A stretch of 26,674 nucleotides of DNA, taken from assembly GCA_934101625.1 (NCBI GenBank), contig CAKORV010000013.1:1-26674 (forward strand), read 5' to 3'. Under the pieces are notes generated by a model. It was not told the DNA's origin and did no database searches. It was given only the letters and a program-made list of their open reading frames with translations. Shown piece by piece: positions 14,433 through 22,745 of this stretch. The translations under genes and the position numbers were made by a program. The stretch's first letter is position 1; every line of letters begins with the position of its first letter. The stretch is from an uncultured Bacilli bacterium. GTDB taxonomy: Bacteria > Bacillota_I > Bacilli_A > RF39 > UBA660.

Positions 14433-15548
14433 ATGGATTTAAAATTTAAAGTATTAAAGAAAAGTAATAAAAATATGGCTAGATTAGGTGAATTTGAAAC
14501 TAAATGGGGAATTAGTAAAACTCCAATGTTTATGCCAGTTGGTACACTTGCGAATGTTAAGTTATTAACACCCGAAGAATTAAGAGATGCACATGCTAAT
14601 GTTGTTTTATCTAATACATATCATCTATGGCTAAGACCTGGTGAAGATATAGTTAATGAAGCCGGTGGTTTACATTCATTTATGAACTACAAAACAGGCC
14701 CAATGCTAACTGATAGTGGTGGATTTCAAGTATTTAGTCTTGCTAAGAAAAAAGACATTAAAGAAGAAGGAGTACATTTTAAAAGTCATATAGATGGTTC
14801 TAATTTATTCTTAAGTCCCGAAAAAAGCATAGAAATACAAAATAAATTAGGTGCAGACATCATTATGAGTTTTGATGAATGTCCACCATATCCAGCAACT
14901 CATGAATATATGAAAAATAGCATAGAAAGAACTCTTAGATGGGCTAAAAGAGGTAAAGAAGTACATAGTAATCCTGAACAAGCTTTATTTGGAATAGTAC
15001 AAGGTGGAGAATATGAGGATTTAAGACGAGAAAGTGCATTAAAAACAGTTGAAATTGGATTTGATGGTTATAGCATTGGTGGTGCTGCAGTAGGAGAAAC
15101 TAAAGAAACTCAATATAAAGAAGTGGAATATGCTACTAAATATTTACCAGAAGACAAAGTAAGATACTTAATGGGAGTAGGAGATCCAATAGATCTAATA
15201 GAAGGTGTTATGAGAGGTGTAGACATATTTGATTGTGTAGCCCCAACTCGTATCGCAAGACATGGAAATGCTTATACAAGAAATGGTAAAATTAACTTGA
15301 GAAATCAAAAATATAAAAGAGACTTTACACCTATAGAAAGTGAATGTGATTGTTACACATGTAAAAACTTTACTAAAGCTTACATAAGACACTTAATAAT
15401 CTCAGATGAAATGTTAGGCGGAAGACTACTTTCAATACACAACATAAGATTTTTAACAAAGTTAATGGAAGACATAAGAAATAACATAGAAACAGACACA
15501 TTAGAAGAATTTAGAGATGATTTCTATAATAAATATTATAATAAGTAG
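14433..15548 (+). CDS. tgt: tRNA-guanine transglycosylase
   Basis: 371 residues, normal for bacterial Tgt. Catalytic and binding segments are all present: LSNTYHLWLRPG (59-70), TDSGGFQVFSL (93-103, Asp94), SFDECPPYPA (146-155), GIVQGG (187-192), YSIGGAAVGE (213-222) and DIFDCVAPTR (264-273). The zinc site is Cys305, Cys307, Cys310 and His336 (CxCxxC-x25-H). The enzyme swaps guanine 34 of Asp, Asn, His and Tyr tRNAs for preQ1 on the way to queuosine. The frame extends to a TTG at 14418, but GGTGAG stands four to five bases before the ATG at 14433, which is taken as start. A TGA-TAGAAT extended -10 at 14405-14413 may be its promoter. The next gene follows after 9 bases, so they are probably cotranscribed. 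Confidence 0.95.
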   Translation: MDLKFKVLKKSNKNMARLGEFETKWGISKTPMFMPVGTLANVKLLTPEELRDAHANVVLSNTYHLWLRPGEDIVNEAGGLHSFMNYKTGPMLTDSGGFQVFSLAKKKDIKEEGVHFKSHIDGSNLFLSPEKSIEIQNKLGADIIMSFDECPPYPATHEYMKNSIERTLRWAKRGKEVHSNPEQALFGIVQGGEYEDLRRESALKTVEIGFDGYSIGGAAVGETKETQYKEVEYATKYLPEDKVRYLMGVGDPIDLIEGVMRGVDIFDCVAPTRIARHGNAYTRNGKINLRNQKYKRDFTPIESECDCYTCKNFTKAYIRHLIISDEMLGGRLLSIHNIRFLTKLMEDIRNNIETDTLEEFRDDFYNKYYNK

Positions 15549-15557
15549 GAGAAAAGA

Positions 15558-15863
15558 ATGAATAAAAAGAGATTGTGTTTAATAATTACATTAACAAGTA
15601 TAACTTTAATGATAGTACTAAGTGTATCATTCAAAATTATGGATGATGCTGATTCTAAAAGTGAAAAATATCTAAAAAAGAATTTAGTAAGTTTAGTAGA
15701 AAAATGTATTAAAGAAGAAAATTGTGAAAAAAAACCTATTACATTAAATGAACTTAATAGTAAAGGTTATTTAAATAATGAAATATTAAATGAATTAAAA
15801 AGTTATAGTTTAGATACTATTGTAGGTTATCCTACTAGAGATGTAATTTTAATAAAAAAGTAA
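15558..15863 (+). CDS. Small membrane-anchored protein, pseudopilin-like C-terminus
   Basis: 101 residues. A basic start (MNKKR) precedes a hydrophobic helix at about 6-26 (LCLIITLTSITLMIVLSVSF). The rest is soluble: VSLVEKCIKEENCEKKPITL, NELNSKGYLNNEIL and a basic end. The arrangement C-x5-C followed by ITLNEL-x3-GYL resembles the soluble part of pseudopilin-like proteins, including the one at 1573-1995 (C-x8-C, then IKLEKLINEKYI). The prepilin signal GFTLVE is absent, so it would stay a plain membrane-anchored protein. TAGGAG overlaps the stop of tgt, and the gap is 9 bases, so it is the second gene of the tgt operon. No function is assigned; the similarity is by eye. Confidence 0.65.
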   Translation: MNKKRLCLIITLTSITLMIVLSVSFKIMDDADSKSEKYLKKNLVSLVEKCIKEENCEKKPITLNELNSKGYLNNEILNELKSYSLDTIVGYPTRDVILIKK

Positions 15864-15892
15864 ACGAGTCAAATAAACTCGTTTATTTTTTT
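15861..15892. terminator. Bidirectional terminator
   Basis: A 9-bp stem TAAACGAGT/ACTCGTTTA (15861-15869 with 15877-15885), loop CAAATAA, followed by TTTTTTT. It begins with the stop codon of the plus-strand gene and ends in the stop codon of the minus-strand gene. Confidence 0.85.
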
Positions 15893-16242
15893 AAATTAAT
15901 ACCGAACATGCCACCCAAAGTAGAAGATAAAAGTAACACTAAGAAATAAATTAAAGATTTAACTTCAGGAAAACTTCTAAATACTAAAGCTAATATTAAA
16001 ATTAATATTATATTAAATACTCCGATTATTAAACCACTAAGATATCCTTTCTTTTCACTTCTCATACCTATTCTAAACCCACTGAGCATAAATAAACAAA
16101 TAATATAAATAAAACTAATAAGAGAAATAATTTTATAACTTAAAACATTAAAGTGTGCCAGTGTAGTAATAATTAAAAGATAAACTAGAAGTGATAATAA
16201 AAAATAAGCAAGATTAACTAAAATATTTTTATATCTATTCAT
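15883..16242 (-). CDS. TIGR04086-like four-helix membrane protein
   Basis: 119 residues, nearly all in four membrane helices (about 8-30, 36-56, 66-88 and 94-117). The loop GFRIGMRSEKKGYLSGLIIG and the end LGGMFGINLKK match the TIGR04086/YrzE family of Firmicutes, whose members share a G-(R/K)-x-S-x-K-K-G-x-x-x-G-L-x-x-G loop and a GG-x-x-G-x-N end. The function of that family is unknown. AGGGGG stands before the ATG. It is often found near tgt/yajC in Firmicutes, which agrees with tgt 300 bases away on the other strand. The gene stands alone between the bidirectional terminator and the divergent yetF-like gene. Confidence 0.7.
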   Translation of the reverse strand: MNRYKNILVNLAYFLLSLLVYLLIITTLAHFNVLSYKIISLISFIYIICLFMLSGFRIGMRSEKKGYLSGLIIGVFNIILILILALVFRSFPEVKSLIYFLVLLLSSTLGGMFGINLKK

Positions 16243-16314
16243 AAATCCCCCTAATTAAATATATTTTATGTTTAAAAATTTATGATTAAATACATAATAA
16301 GTATAGGTGATACA

Positions 16315-16971
16315 ATGCATTTAGGAACAGTTTTATTTAGAACAGTATTCTTCTATATATTTATCTTAGTAATTTATAGATTAATGGGTAAAAGAGAAAT
16401 AGGACAATTATCTATACAAGACTTAGTAGTAAGTATTTTAATAGCTGAAATGGTAGCTATAAGTATAGAAAACTTTAAAGATTCATTATGGATGACTATA
16501 TTGCCAATACTATTATTAGTTATTTTGGAAATAGGTGCTGCTTACATATCAATGAAATGTAATAGATTTAGAACTATTATTGAAGGAAAACCAGTGTTAA
16601 TCATTAATAAAGGTATAATAAATTATAAAGAAATGGTTAAACAAAGATATACATTAGATGATTTACTTTTAGAATTAAGAACTAATGGAATAAAAAATCT
16701 AGAAGAAGTAGAATATGCAGTATTAGAAAATAATGGTAAGCTAAACATATTTAAATATAATTTTCTTAAAATAAAAAGTGAAAATCCATTCCCATTAATT
16801 ATAGATGGTAAAATAGAAAAGAGTACTTTAAAATATATTAATAAAGATGTTAAATGGTTAGAAGAATTAATTAAAAATGAAAATGCTAATATTAGTGAAG
16901 TATTCTATGCATTTTATAAAAATAATCGAGCTTATATAATTAAAAAGAGTGATGTTAAACAAAAGAGTTAA
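16315..16971 (+). CDS. YetF/DUF421 family membrane protein
   Basis: 218 residues from the chosen start. Three N-terminal helices contain the family signature YRLMGKREIGQLSIQDLVVSI (split around 24-43 of the chosen protein) and AEMVAISIEN. The cytoplasmic part has the DUF421 features RTIIEGKPVLIINKG, RYTLDDLLLELRTNGIKNLE and the beta strand VEYAVLENNGKLNIF. YetF-type proteins occur in one or more copies in Firmicutes; their role is not firmly known, some link to spore membranes. An upstream ATG at 16282 is in frame, but the ribosome site AGGTGA lies four bases before the ATG at 16315, and homologues usually begin a few residues before the first helix. The gene converges on the flippase gene with a 4-base overlap of the stops. 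Confidence 0.85.
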   Translation: MHLGTVLFRTVFFYIFILVIYRLMGKREIGQLSIQDLVVSILIAEMVAISIENFKDSLWMTILPILLLVILEIGAAYISMKCNRFRTIIEGKPVLIINKGIINYKEMVKQRYTLDDLLLELRTNGIKNLEEVEYAVLENNGKLNIFKYNFLKIKSENPFPLIIDGKIEKSTLKYINKDVKWLEELIKNENANISEVFYAFYKNNRAYIIKKSDVKQKS

Positions 16972-18275
16972 TATTCTAAAGCACCTTTTAAAAACTTATA
17001 ATCCATAAATGAACTTATTATTAAATTAACTATTATAGATATAATAAGACCATAAATACCTATTTTAAATATAGATAAAACTCCAATTAAAATTAACTTA
17101 ATAATACTACTAATAATTGTAGTAAACATTGCTTCTTTACTTCTATCTATTGCTTGAAGTGCATTATTAATAGGTGTATTTATAAAATAAAGTAAGAAGA
17201 AAGGTGCTAGTATTCTTATGTAATTACTACCTAATGTAGTATTATAAATTAACTTTAAGAAATATTCTGGTATACAAAATATTAAACTAGTAGAAACTAA
17301 TCCTATTAAAAGAGATAAACTAACTATTTGTTTAACTCTTTTTTTACACATATCATATTCTTTAATAGAATAATATTTAGATAATTCTGGTATTAAAGAT
17401 GTACTTATACTCATAGTAAAAAATTGAGGTAATAATAATAGTGATAAACTATATCCATTAAGTATTCCATATTCCCTTATTATAAATTTAGATGAATAGC
17501 CAACACTAGTTAAAACACTTGTTAATATAATAGGTTCTAAAAAATGAGCAATACATCCAATGATTTTACTACTTGTCATAGGAATACTTATACCTAATAT
17601 TTCTTTTACTTCATTTTTTTGTAATTTAATATCTTCACGACTTATACTAACTCCTTTAGGTAAACCAAGTAACATAACAACTATACTAGATAATTCACTT
17701 AGCATATTAACTAAAATTATAACTGATACTGTAAGTACTAAACTTTTATTTAAACATATAGGAATTAACCAAAGTAAAATAGCTATTCTAACTATTTGTT
17801 CAACTATATTTGATAATATATATATACCCATTCTTTGTTTACCCCAATAATACCCTTTAATAATACTAGACATACCAATAAAAGGTAAAACAAATCCAAT
17901 GGAAAGCAAAGGAAAATAAAGTCTTGGTTCATGTAAAAATCTATTTGATAAAGGATATGCAATTAAGAAGATTATAATGAATGTTAATATATTAAGTAAT
18001 AGTGATATTGGAATAATAGAAAATATTGCTTTTTTACTACTTCTATTAGGAATACTTACTATTTTACTAATTGCTGTTGGAAAACTAAATGTGGCTATAG
18101 TAATAAATAAACCAAAAGTAGGAGTGATTAATGAATAAAGTTCAACGCCTTCAATACCTATCATTCTAGTAACAATAATTTTTAAAATAAAACCTAAAAA
18201 TTTGGAGAAAAACCCTCCGGTTAATAAAATAACTGTGCCTATTACAAATTTGTTATTTAAATATTTCTTTATCAT
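16968..18275 (-). CDS. MOP-superfamily flippase, SpoVB/MurJ-like
   Basis: 435 residues with about 12 membrane helices. The opening LLTGGFFSKFLGFILKIIVTR, then GIEGVELYSLITPTFGLFIT and FSFPTAISKIVS, is characteristic of SpoVB and related polysaccharide transporters of the MVF/MATE-like superfamily. GYYWGKQRM, the central ILGISIPMTSSK and NTPINNALQAIDRSKEA repeat the pattern of the two six-helix halves. Members flip lipid-linked oligosaccharides; some Bacilli MurJ proteins flip lipid II. With MurG and FtsW in the same window a lipid II flippase is plausible, but SpoVB for spore cortex or a capsule flippase is equally possible. The ATG at 18275 has no clear ribosome site. Its stop overlaps that of the convergent yetF-like gene and no hairpin separates them. 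Confidence 0.8.
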   Translation of the reverse strand: MIKKYLNNKFVIGTVILLTGGFFSKFLGFILKIIVTRMIGIEGVELYSLITPTFGLFITIATFSFPTAISKIVSIPNRSSKKAIFSIIPISLLLNILTFIIIFLIAYPLSNRFLHEPRLYFPLLSIGFVLPFIGMSSIIKGYYWGKQRMGIYILSNIVEQIVRIAILLWLIPICLNKSLVLTVSVIILVNMLSELSSIVVMLLGLPKGVSISREDIKLQKNEVKEILGISIPMTSSKIIGCIAHFLEPIILTSVLTSVGYSSKFIIREYGILNGYSLSLLLLPQFFTMSISTSLIPELSKYYSIKEYDMCKKRVKQIVSLSLLIGLVSTSLIFCIPEYFLKLIYNTTLGSNYIRILAPFFLLYFINTPINNALQAIDRSKEAMFTTIISSIIKLILIGVLSIFKIGIYGLIISIIVNLIISSFMDYKFLKGALEY

Positions 18276-18298
18276 AATAAAATTTATGATTTATTTCT

Positions 18299-18326
18299 TT
18301 TCTTTATGAGTGAATTGTAGTATAAT
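18299..18326 (+). promoter_or_regulatory. Promoter of the unknown membrane protein gene
   Basis: -10 TATAAT at 18321-18326 with a weak -35 TTTCTT at 18299-18304. The -10 lies in the palindrome AGTATAATACT (18319-18329), so the minus strand also reads TATTAT/TATACT, which could serve the divergent flippase gene. Confidence 0.5.
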
Positions 18327-18349
18327 ACTTCTACACAAGGAGGGATAAC

Positions 18350-18958
18350 ATGTTAGATTATAGTGATAAGGAAAATAGAATTATATTTATAACAAATTAT
18401 AAAGTAGAAAATGGATTAATACATATTGAATATGCAAATGGAGTAAACAGCATAGTTCCTGACACTGAAAAAAATAGAATGATTATTGATCAAAAAATGA
18501 AATCACAAGTAGAAGAAGCTTTAAATAAATATGATTTAAAAGCATTAAGTTTAGTATTTGGTGTTTCTATTTTTGTAGTTATTATAGTATTAAATTTAAT
18601 GAGTAAACAAAACTTAATAAGTAATAATCAATTATATACCATTGAAGGAGTATTAGGAATATCAGGTATATACGCAATTACAGATTATCTAGTAAAATCA
18701 AAAAAATCAAAAGAATTAAAAAAATTAAAATATTTTATAGAAAACAGAGATAAATTAAATGAAAGTATAAAAAAAGAAAATATAAGTATTGGTTTAAATA
18801 CAAAAAAACAAGCTTATATAGAAAGTAAAGAAGGCGAAGTATTTGATTTCAGTTCTATAGATAAATTCAGTTATAAAGATATTCAAAATATTGATGAAAA
18901 TATAAAAAGAGAAGAAGCACTAAATTTTGATTATAGCACTTTAAAAAAATCAATATAG
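18350..18958 (+). CDS. Unknown membrane protein with two central helices
   Basis: 202 residues. The first 60 are soluble (YSDKENRIIFITNYKVENG, then a short beta-rich stretch). They are followed by two hydrophobic segments at about 65-84 (LSLVFGVSIFVVIIVLNLM) and 95-115 (LYTIEGVLGISGIYAITDYL). The remaining ~85 residues are strongly basic and helical (KSKKSKELKKLKYF, then acidic patches SKEGEVFDFSS). No family was recognised. AAGGAGGG at 18337-18344, five bases before the ATG, is a near-perfect ribosome site, and the gene has its own promoter and terminator. A role cannot be given; the layout suggests a small membrane protein with both ends in the cytoplasm. Confidence 0.7.
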   Translation: MLDYSDKENRIIFITNYKVENGLIHIEYANGVNSIVPDTEKNRMIIDQKMKSQVEEALNKYDLKALSLVFGVSIFVVIIVLNLMSKQNLISNNQLYTIEGVLGISGIYAITDYLVKSKKSKELKKLKYFIENRDKLNESIKKENISIGLNTKKQAYIESKEGEVFDFSSIDKFSYKDIQNIDENIKREEALNFDYSTLKKSI

Positions 18959-18963
18959 CCATA

Positions 18964-18994
18964 AAAAGATGATTTTATTTCAAATCATCCTTTT
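18964..18994. terminator. Bidirectional terminator
   Basis: The core stem GATGATTT/AAATCATC (18968-18975 with 18982-18989) is extended by A-rich and T-rich flanks across one bulged C. It sits between the convergent ends of the unknown membrane protein gene and the glycosyltransferase gene and touches the stop of the latter. Confidence 0.7.
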
Positions 18995-20492
18995 ATTTTG
19001 TCTTTTTTATATCATCAATAGTAACTTTTGAATCATGTGGAATAGGTTTCCATTCAACCTTCATAAATAATGCAGCATAAGTACTATATCTACCTATAAT
19101 ATCAAATGTAGGCCAAGTAAGTGTATATAACACTTTTTTATAAAATGGAATAGGCTTAATATTTTTATGTTCAACTATAAATAAATATATAGCCACCCAC
19201 ATATTTTTAAAATACATTGCTATTCTATAAAGTATTCTAAACCAAATATTTAATAACATACCAACTAAGAATGCATTTATACCTGGATTAACAACTATTT
19301 TAATGCTAAATAATTTTCTTAAAGCAACTGCTAAATAATTACCACCAGCAAATAAATTAGTTGAAACTCCAATATTATATGAATAACATGCTCCCATAAA
19401 TACAATTACCAATAACCATCTTGCAAGATTAAACACTACAAAAGGAGTTAATTGTAATAACGTATCATATGATGCAAATCTATGCCTAATATTCTCTATA
19501 ATATTTAATATCAAATCTTTAAATGATTTATTCTTCTTTTTCTTGTTTACAGACACTTCTCCCCATTTAGTTCTAACATACCATTTACCTAAGAAAATAT
19601 TAATAAATAGGTAAGGACCAGATTCTACAAAAGCTTGCAAATGACCTTTACTCCATCTAGTTCTCTGTCTTAAAGCAACTTTTAAACTAGTAGGTTGTTC
19701 ATCATAAAACATCGCAGCATCATTATAAGTAATTTGATATCCTTGTGCTACTGCATCAGCAGTTAAAGCTCTATCTTCAGTTAAACTTGTATAATGCCAA
19801 CCATTTTTAACTATTTCATTAGTAAATAAGAAACCTGTTCCCTGAATATTAGTAGCTAATCTTAAAACACTTCTAGCACGATGATTAGCTCTTATTGATC
19901 TAATCCAATGTAATGCATAGGTTGAACTTATCCAGTTTTCATCAAAATTCTTAGTATTTCTATAAGAAGTAATTATTTTACATCCTTCATCAAATGCATC
20001 ATTCATTCTACTAATGTAATCTGTATTTAGTAAATTATCAGCATCAAATATAAAATAACCTTCAAAACTCATTCTTCCATAATCTTCTTCAATCTTATCA
20101 AGTAAAAACTCTAATGCAAAACCTTTAGTTCTATGCTCAGTATCAAATCTTTCATAACATACTGCACCATGTTTTCTAGCAATTTCAGCTGTATTATCTG
20201 TACAATTATCTGCTACTACGAATGTAGTAATCAAATCACTCGGATAATCTTGCTTATTAATACTATCAAGTAAATTACCTATAACATTTTTTTCATTCCT
20301 TGCAGCAATTAAAATAGCATATTTATGTTTCTTCTTAGCAGGTTTAAATTTCCTAGTAAAAAATAATCCTATAATATAATAAGCAGTTTTATAAATAAAC
20401 ATTATACTTAATACACTACCAATAATATTATAAATCTCTTTCCATTTAGTATAGTGATTACCTATACTTTGAATAATATTTAAAATTAACAT
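18993..20492 (-). CDS. Membrane-bound family 2 glycosyltransferase
   Basis: 499 residues. One helix at about 25-45 precedes a GT2 catalytic domain: ILIAARNEKNVIGNLLDSI (60-78), VVADNCTDNT (92-101), the DxD-type DAD (150-152) for metal and nucleotide-sugar, TGFLF (219-223), the TED base motif (238-240), and QRTRW (276-280), the (Q/R)xxRW motif of processive GT2 enzymes. Three or four helices follow from about 345. The layout matches the cellulose/hyaluronan/poly-N-acetylglucosamine synthase group. The product is most likely an extracellular polysaccharide or a lipid-linked sugar, but the substrate cannot be read from the sequence. GAGGAGG lies a few bases before the ATG at 20492, with an extended -10 promoter upstream. 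It stands as a single gene, divergent from murG. Confidence 0.88.
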   Translation of the reverse strand: MLILNIIQSIGNHYTKWKEIYNIIGSVLSIMFIYKTAYYIIGLFFTRKFKPAKKKHKYAILIAARNEKNVIGNLLDSINKQDYPSDLITTFVVADNCTDNTAEIARKHGAVCYERFDTEHRTKGFALEFLLDKIEEDYGRMSFEGYFIFDADNLLNTDYISRMNDAFDEGCKIITSYRNTKNFDENWISSTYALHWIRSIRANHRARSVLRLATNIQGTGFLFTNEIVKNGWHYTSLTEDRALTADAVAQGYQITYNDAAMFYDEQPTSLKVALRQRTRWSKGHLQAFVESGPYLFINIFLGKWYVRTKWGEVSVNKKKKNKSFKDLILNIIENIRHRFASYDTLLQLTPFVVFNLARWLLVIVFMGACYSYNIGVSTNLFAGGNYLAVALRKLFSIKIVVNPGINAFLVGMLLNIWFRILYRIAMYFKNMWVAIYLFIVEHKNIKPIPFYKKVLYTLTWPTFDIIGRYSTYAALFMKVEWKPIPHDSKVTIDDIKKTK

Positions 20493-20516
20493 ACTTCCTC
20501 CTCAAATCTTAGTGAC

Positions 20517-20545
20517 ATTATATCACACAAATATTTAAAAAGATA
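20517..20545 (-). promoter_or_regulatory. Promoter of the glycosyltransferase gene
   Basis: On the minus strand: perfect extended -10 TGA-TATAAT (TATAAT at 20517-20522) with a weak -35 TATCTT at 20540-20545, spacing 17. The start codon lies 25 bases further on. Confidence 0.6.
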
Positions 20546-20573
20546 GTATATACATTTTCTTTACAATAAAATA

Positions 20574-20602
20574 AACATATTTGGTTAAAAGTGTGGTATA
20601 CT
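20574..20602 (+). promoter_or_regulatory. Promoter of murG
   Basis: Extended -10 TGG-TATACT (TATACT at 20597-20602) with only a weak -35 (AACATA at 20574-20579). The same GTGTGG/GTGG element before the -10 occurs at the RNase J-like gene (4831-4834). Confidence 0.5.
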
Positions 20603-20634
20603 TTTAATAGAAATAAAAAATGGAGGCATATCAA

Positions 20635-21693
20635 ATGAAAGTTATTATAACTGCTGGTGGTACAGGTGGACATATTTATCCTGCTTTAGGAGTTTATGAT
20701 AAGCTGATGAGTGAAAAAGGTAATGAAGTTTTATATATTGGAACAACAAGCAGAATGGAAAGTGAAATAGTACCTAAACTTGGAATTAAATATGAAGGAA
20801 TAGAAATTTATGGATTAAGTAAAACCAACATTTTAAGAGATATAAAAAACATAGGATGTATAATAAATTCTTATAAAAAATGTAAAAAAATAATGAAAGA
20901 ATTTAAACCAGACTTTGTCTTAGGATTTGGTGGTTATGTTACTTACCCAGTGATATTGGCAGCTCACAAACTCGGAATAAAAACCGGATTACATGAGCAA
21001 AATCAAATTCCTGGAAAATCTAATAAAATTTTAAGTAAATATGCAGATGTAACTTTTACTTCTCTTGAAGGTTCAAATAAATATTTTAAAAATAAAGTAA
21101 TATTAAGTGGAAATCCATGTGGAGAAAAAGCATTAAATATAAAACCACATGATAAAACAAAGTTAGGTTTTTCTAATAATAAAAAACTAATAATAATAGT
21201 TATGGGAAGTTTAGGTAGTGAATCGGTAAATGAAAAAATGAAAGATTTCTTGAAAAAATATTCTAGTGAAACGAATGAAATATTATATATTACAGGTAAG
21301 GCTAATTATGATAGTTTTAAAGATATAAAAGTAAATAATTGTATTAAAATAGTGCCTTATTATGAAGACTTAAGTGGATTAATCAAGGTATGTGATTTAG
21401 TTATATCAAGAGCTGGTGCATCTACAATAAGTGAATTGCTAAGTTTAAATATTCCATCTATATTAATTCCAAGTCCTTATGTTGCTAATAATCACCAATA
21501 TTATAATGCATTAGATCTAAAAGAAAAAGGTGTAAGCATAATGTTAGAACAAAAAAATTTAAATACAGATACATTGAGTAAAGCAATAGATGAAGTATTT
21601 AAAAACGAAAGAAAAATGAAAGAAAAATTAAGACAATTGCCTAAACTAAAGGCAAGTTCAATAATTGTAGAAGAAATGGAGAAACTAGTGTGA
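20635..21693 (+). CDS. murG: UDP-GlcNAc:lipid I N-acetylglucosaminyltransferase MurG
   Basis: 352 residues. The Gly-rich loop GGTGGH is at 8-13, FVLGFGGYVTYP at 94-105, HEQNQIPGKSN (120-130) matches the HEQN-x-x-x-G-x-x-N signature, and RAGASTISEL (259-268) and PSPYVANNHQYYNA (279-292) form the UDP-GlcNAc site. The second Gly loop, usually GGSQG, reads MGSLGS (190-195), a mild change. The enzyme adds GlcNAc to lipid I at the inner membrane face, giving lipid II. The frame opens at an ATG at 20620, but GGAGG at 20622-20626 lies inside that extension and eight bases before the ATG at 20635, where the family's MKVIITAGGTGGH begins. The stop TGA overlaps the GTG of the next gene. Confidence 0.95.
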   Translation: MKVIITAGGTGGHIYPALGVYDKLMSEKGNEVLYIGTTSRMESEIVPKLGIKYEGIEIYGLSKTNILRDIKNIGCIINSYKKCKKIMKEFKPDFVLGFGGYVTYPVILAAHKLGIKTGLHEQNQIPGKSNKILSKYADVTFTSLEGSNKYFKNKVILSGNPCGEKALNIKPHDKTKLGFSNNKKLIIIVMGSLGSESVNEKMKDFLKKYSSETNEILYITGKANYDSFKDIKVNNCIKIVPYYEDLSGLIKVCDLVISRAGASTISELLSLNIPSILIPSPYVANNHQYYNALDLKEKGVSIMLEQKNLNTDTLSKAIDEVFKNERKMKEKLRQLPKLKASSIIVEEMEKLV

Positions 21694-22679
21694 GCATTTT
21701 AGAATTTTTTGATAATAATTATAATTTATTCAATAAATTTGATGGAAAACTAGGAAGTTTTAAATTTCCATCAGATATAAATGAAATATTTTCTATTTTA
21801 ATGGAAAAAGTTAATGATTTTTATATAAGCGGATGTAAAAAGTTAAATGTTAAATCAAATGATATATTTGATTACAGATTAAAAAGAGATACTCTTGGAA
21901 ATACATATTTAGAAGTTACTGGAGCAGATAATAAAACTAAAATTATTATTGTTAAAGATAATTTGAAAGATTATGAATTTTATAAGTCAGTGGTAGGTAG
22001 AAAAATATTAGAAAGTTCATTTAAAGACATTTTAAATTTATACCAAACTGAAAAGTTAAAAAGAGCAAATATATCTAAAAGATTTTTAAAAGATGAGCCT
22101 TTACCAATCGACTTAAAAGAAGAGTTTGATGCAGAAAATTTAAAATTATACTTTGAGTATTTATATGAAAATATTTATAAAATAAAGAATATAAGTATTA
22201 ATTTTGAAAGTCCCATAAATATAAGAGGCCCAAAAGGCCATATAGAAAATAGTGCGAGAGAAAGAGTCAATAGGGTTATTGATTATGATATAAGAAAACA
22301 ATCATTAATGAGTTATAATCCTTTATATAGTTTAAATTTCAAAAGTAGTAATAAAGATAATTCAGTTGATGCCTATATCTATGAAAAAAATGGTTATACA
22401 ATGGCTATTTGTGAACCTATTAGTGGAACTAGTTACACTATGTATATGAACCTAGGACCAAGTGAATATACAAATTTAGATAAAATGATTAATAATATAA
22501 AAATAGTTTTGGAATCAAAAGAAAGTATAGTTTTATCGGATGATGCAATTATAAGGAAAAGCCATACAACTTTAGATTCTTATAACCAAAATCTGGAAAC
22601 ATTTTTAGGCGAACACAAACTAAATAAAAGATTTAGTGAAGAAATTTCTTTTTCAAATGAAGTTTATGGAAGAAAATAA
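21690..22679 (+). CDS. Unknown protein translationally coupled to murG
   Basis: 329 residues from a GTG that overlaps the murG stop by four bases (GTGA), with ATGGAG nine or more bases upstream; this is the usual sign of coupled translation. No signal peptide or membrane helix is seen. The protein is charged, with a probable mixed alpha/beta fold: DINEIFSILMEKVNDFYISG, KTKIIIVKDNLKDYEFYKS, a central RGPKGHIENSARERVNRVI with many basic residues, then YIYEKNGYTMAICEPISGTS and YTMYMNLGPSEYTNLDKMI. I do not recognise the family. In most bacteria murG is followed by murB or ftsQ; this protein has no MurB-like FAD motif. Its place suggests an accessory role in wall synthesis or division, but the function is open. 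A terminator follows. Confidence 0.75.
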   Translation: MSILEFFDNNYNLFNKFDGKLGSFKFPSDINEIFSILMEKVNDFYISGCKKLNVKSNDIFDYRLKRDTLGNTYLEVTGADNKTKIIIVKDNLKDYEFYKSVVGRKILESSFKDILNLYQTEKLKRANISKRFLKDEPLPIDLKEEFDAENLKLYFEYLYENIYKIKNISINFESPINIRGPKGHIENSARERVNRVIDYDIRKQSLMSYNPLYSLNFKSSNKDNSVDAYIYEKNGYTMAICEPISGTSYTMYMNLGPSEYTNLDKMINNIKIVLESKESIVLSDDAIIRKSHTTLDSYNQNLETFLGEHKLNKRFSEEISFSNEVYGRK

Positions 22680-22699
22680 GTTAATTAATTTTAAAAATT

Positions 22700-22745
22700 A
22701 AAAGTACAAAATTTAATATTGGGTTAAGTTTTGTACTTTTTATAT
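22700..22745 (+). terminator. Terminator of the murG operon
   Basis: A 12-bp perfect stem AAAAGTACAAAA/TTTTGTACTTTT (22700-22711 with 22729-22740) has a 17-base loop and ends in TTTTT. It separates murG and its partner from the ftsQAZ genes. Confidence 0.8.

Noticed and set aside
15195..15392. Minus-strand ORF inside tgt
   Set aside because: It is a shadow frame of a well-conserved plus-strand gene, without ribosome site or recognisable protein. The same applies to the other antisense frames inside large genes, such as 25808-26200 within ftsZ and 17560-17850 within the flippase gene.
20620..20634. Five-residue N-terminal extension of MurG from the first ATG
   Set aside because: The extension contains the ribosome site GGAGG of the true start, and MurG proteins begin at MKVIITAGGTGGH.
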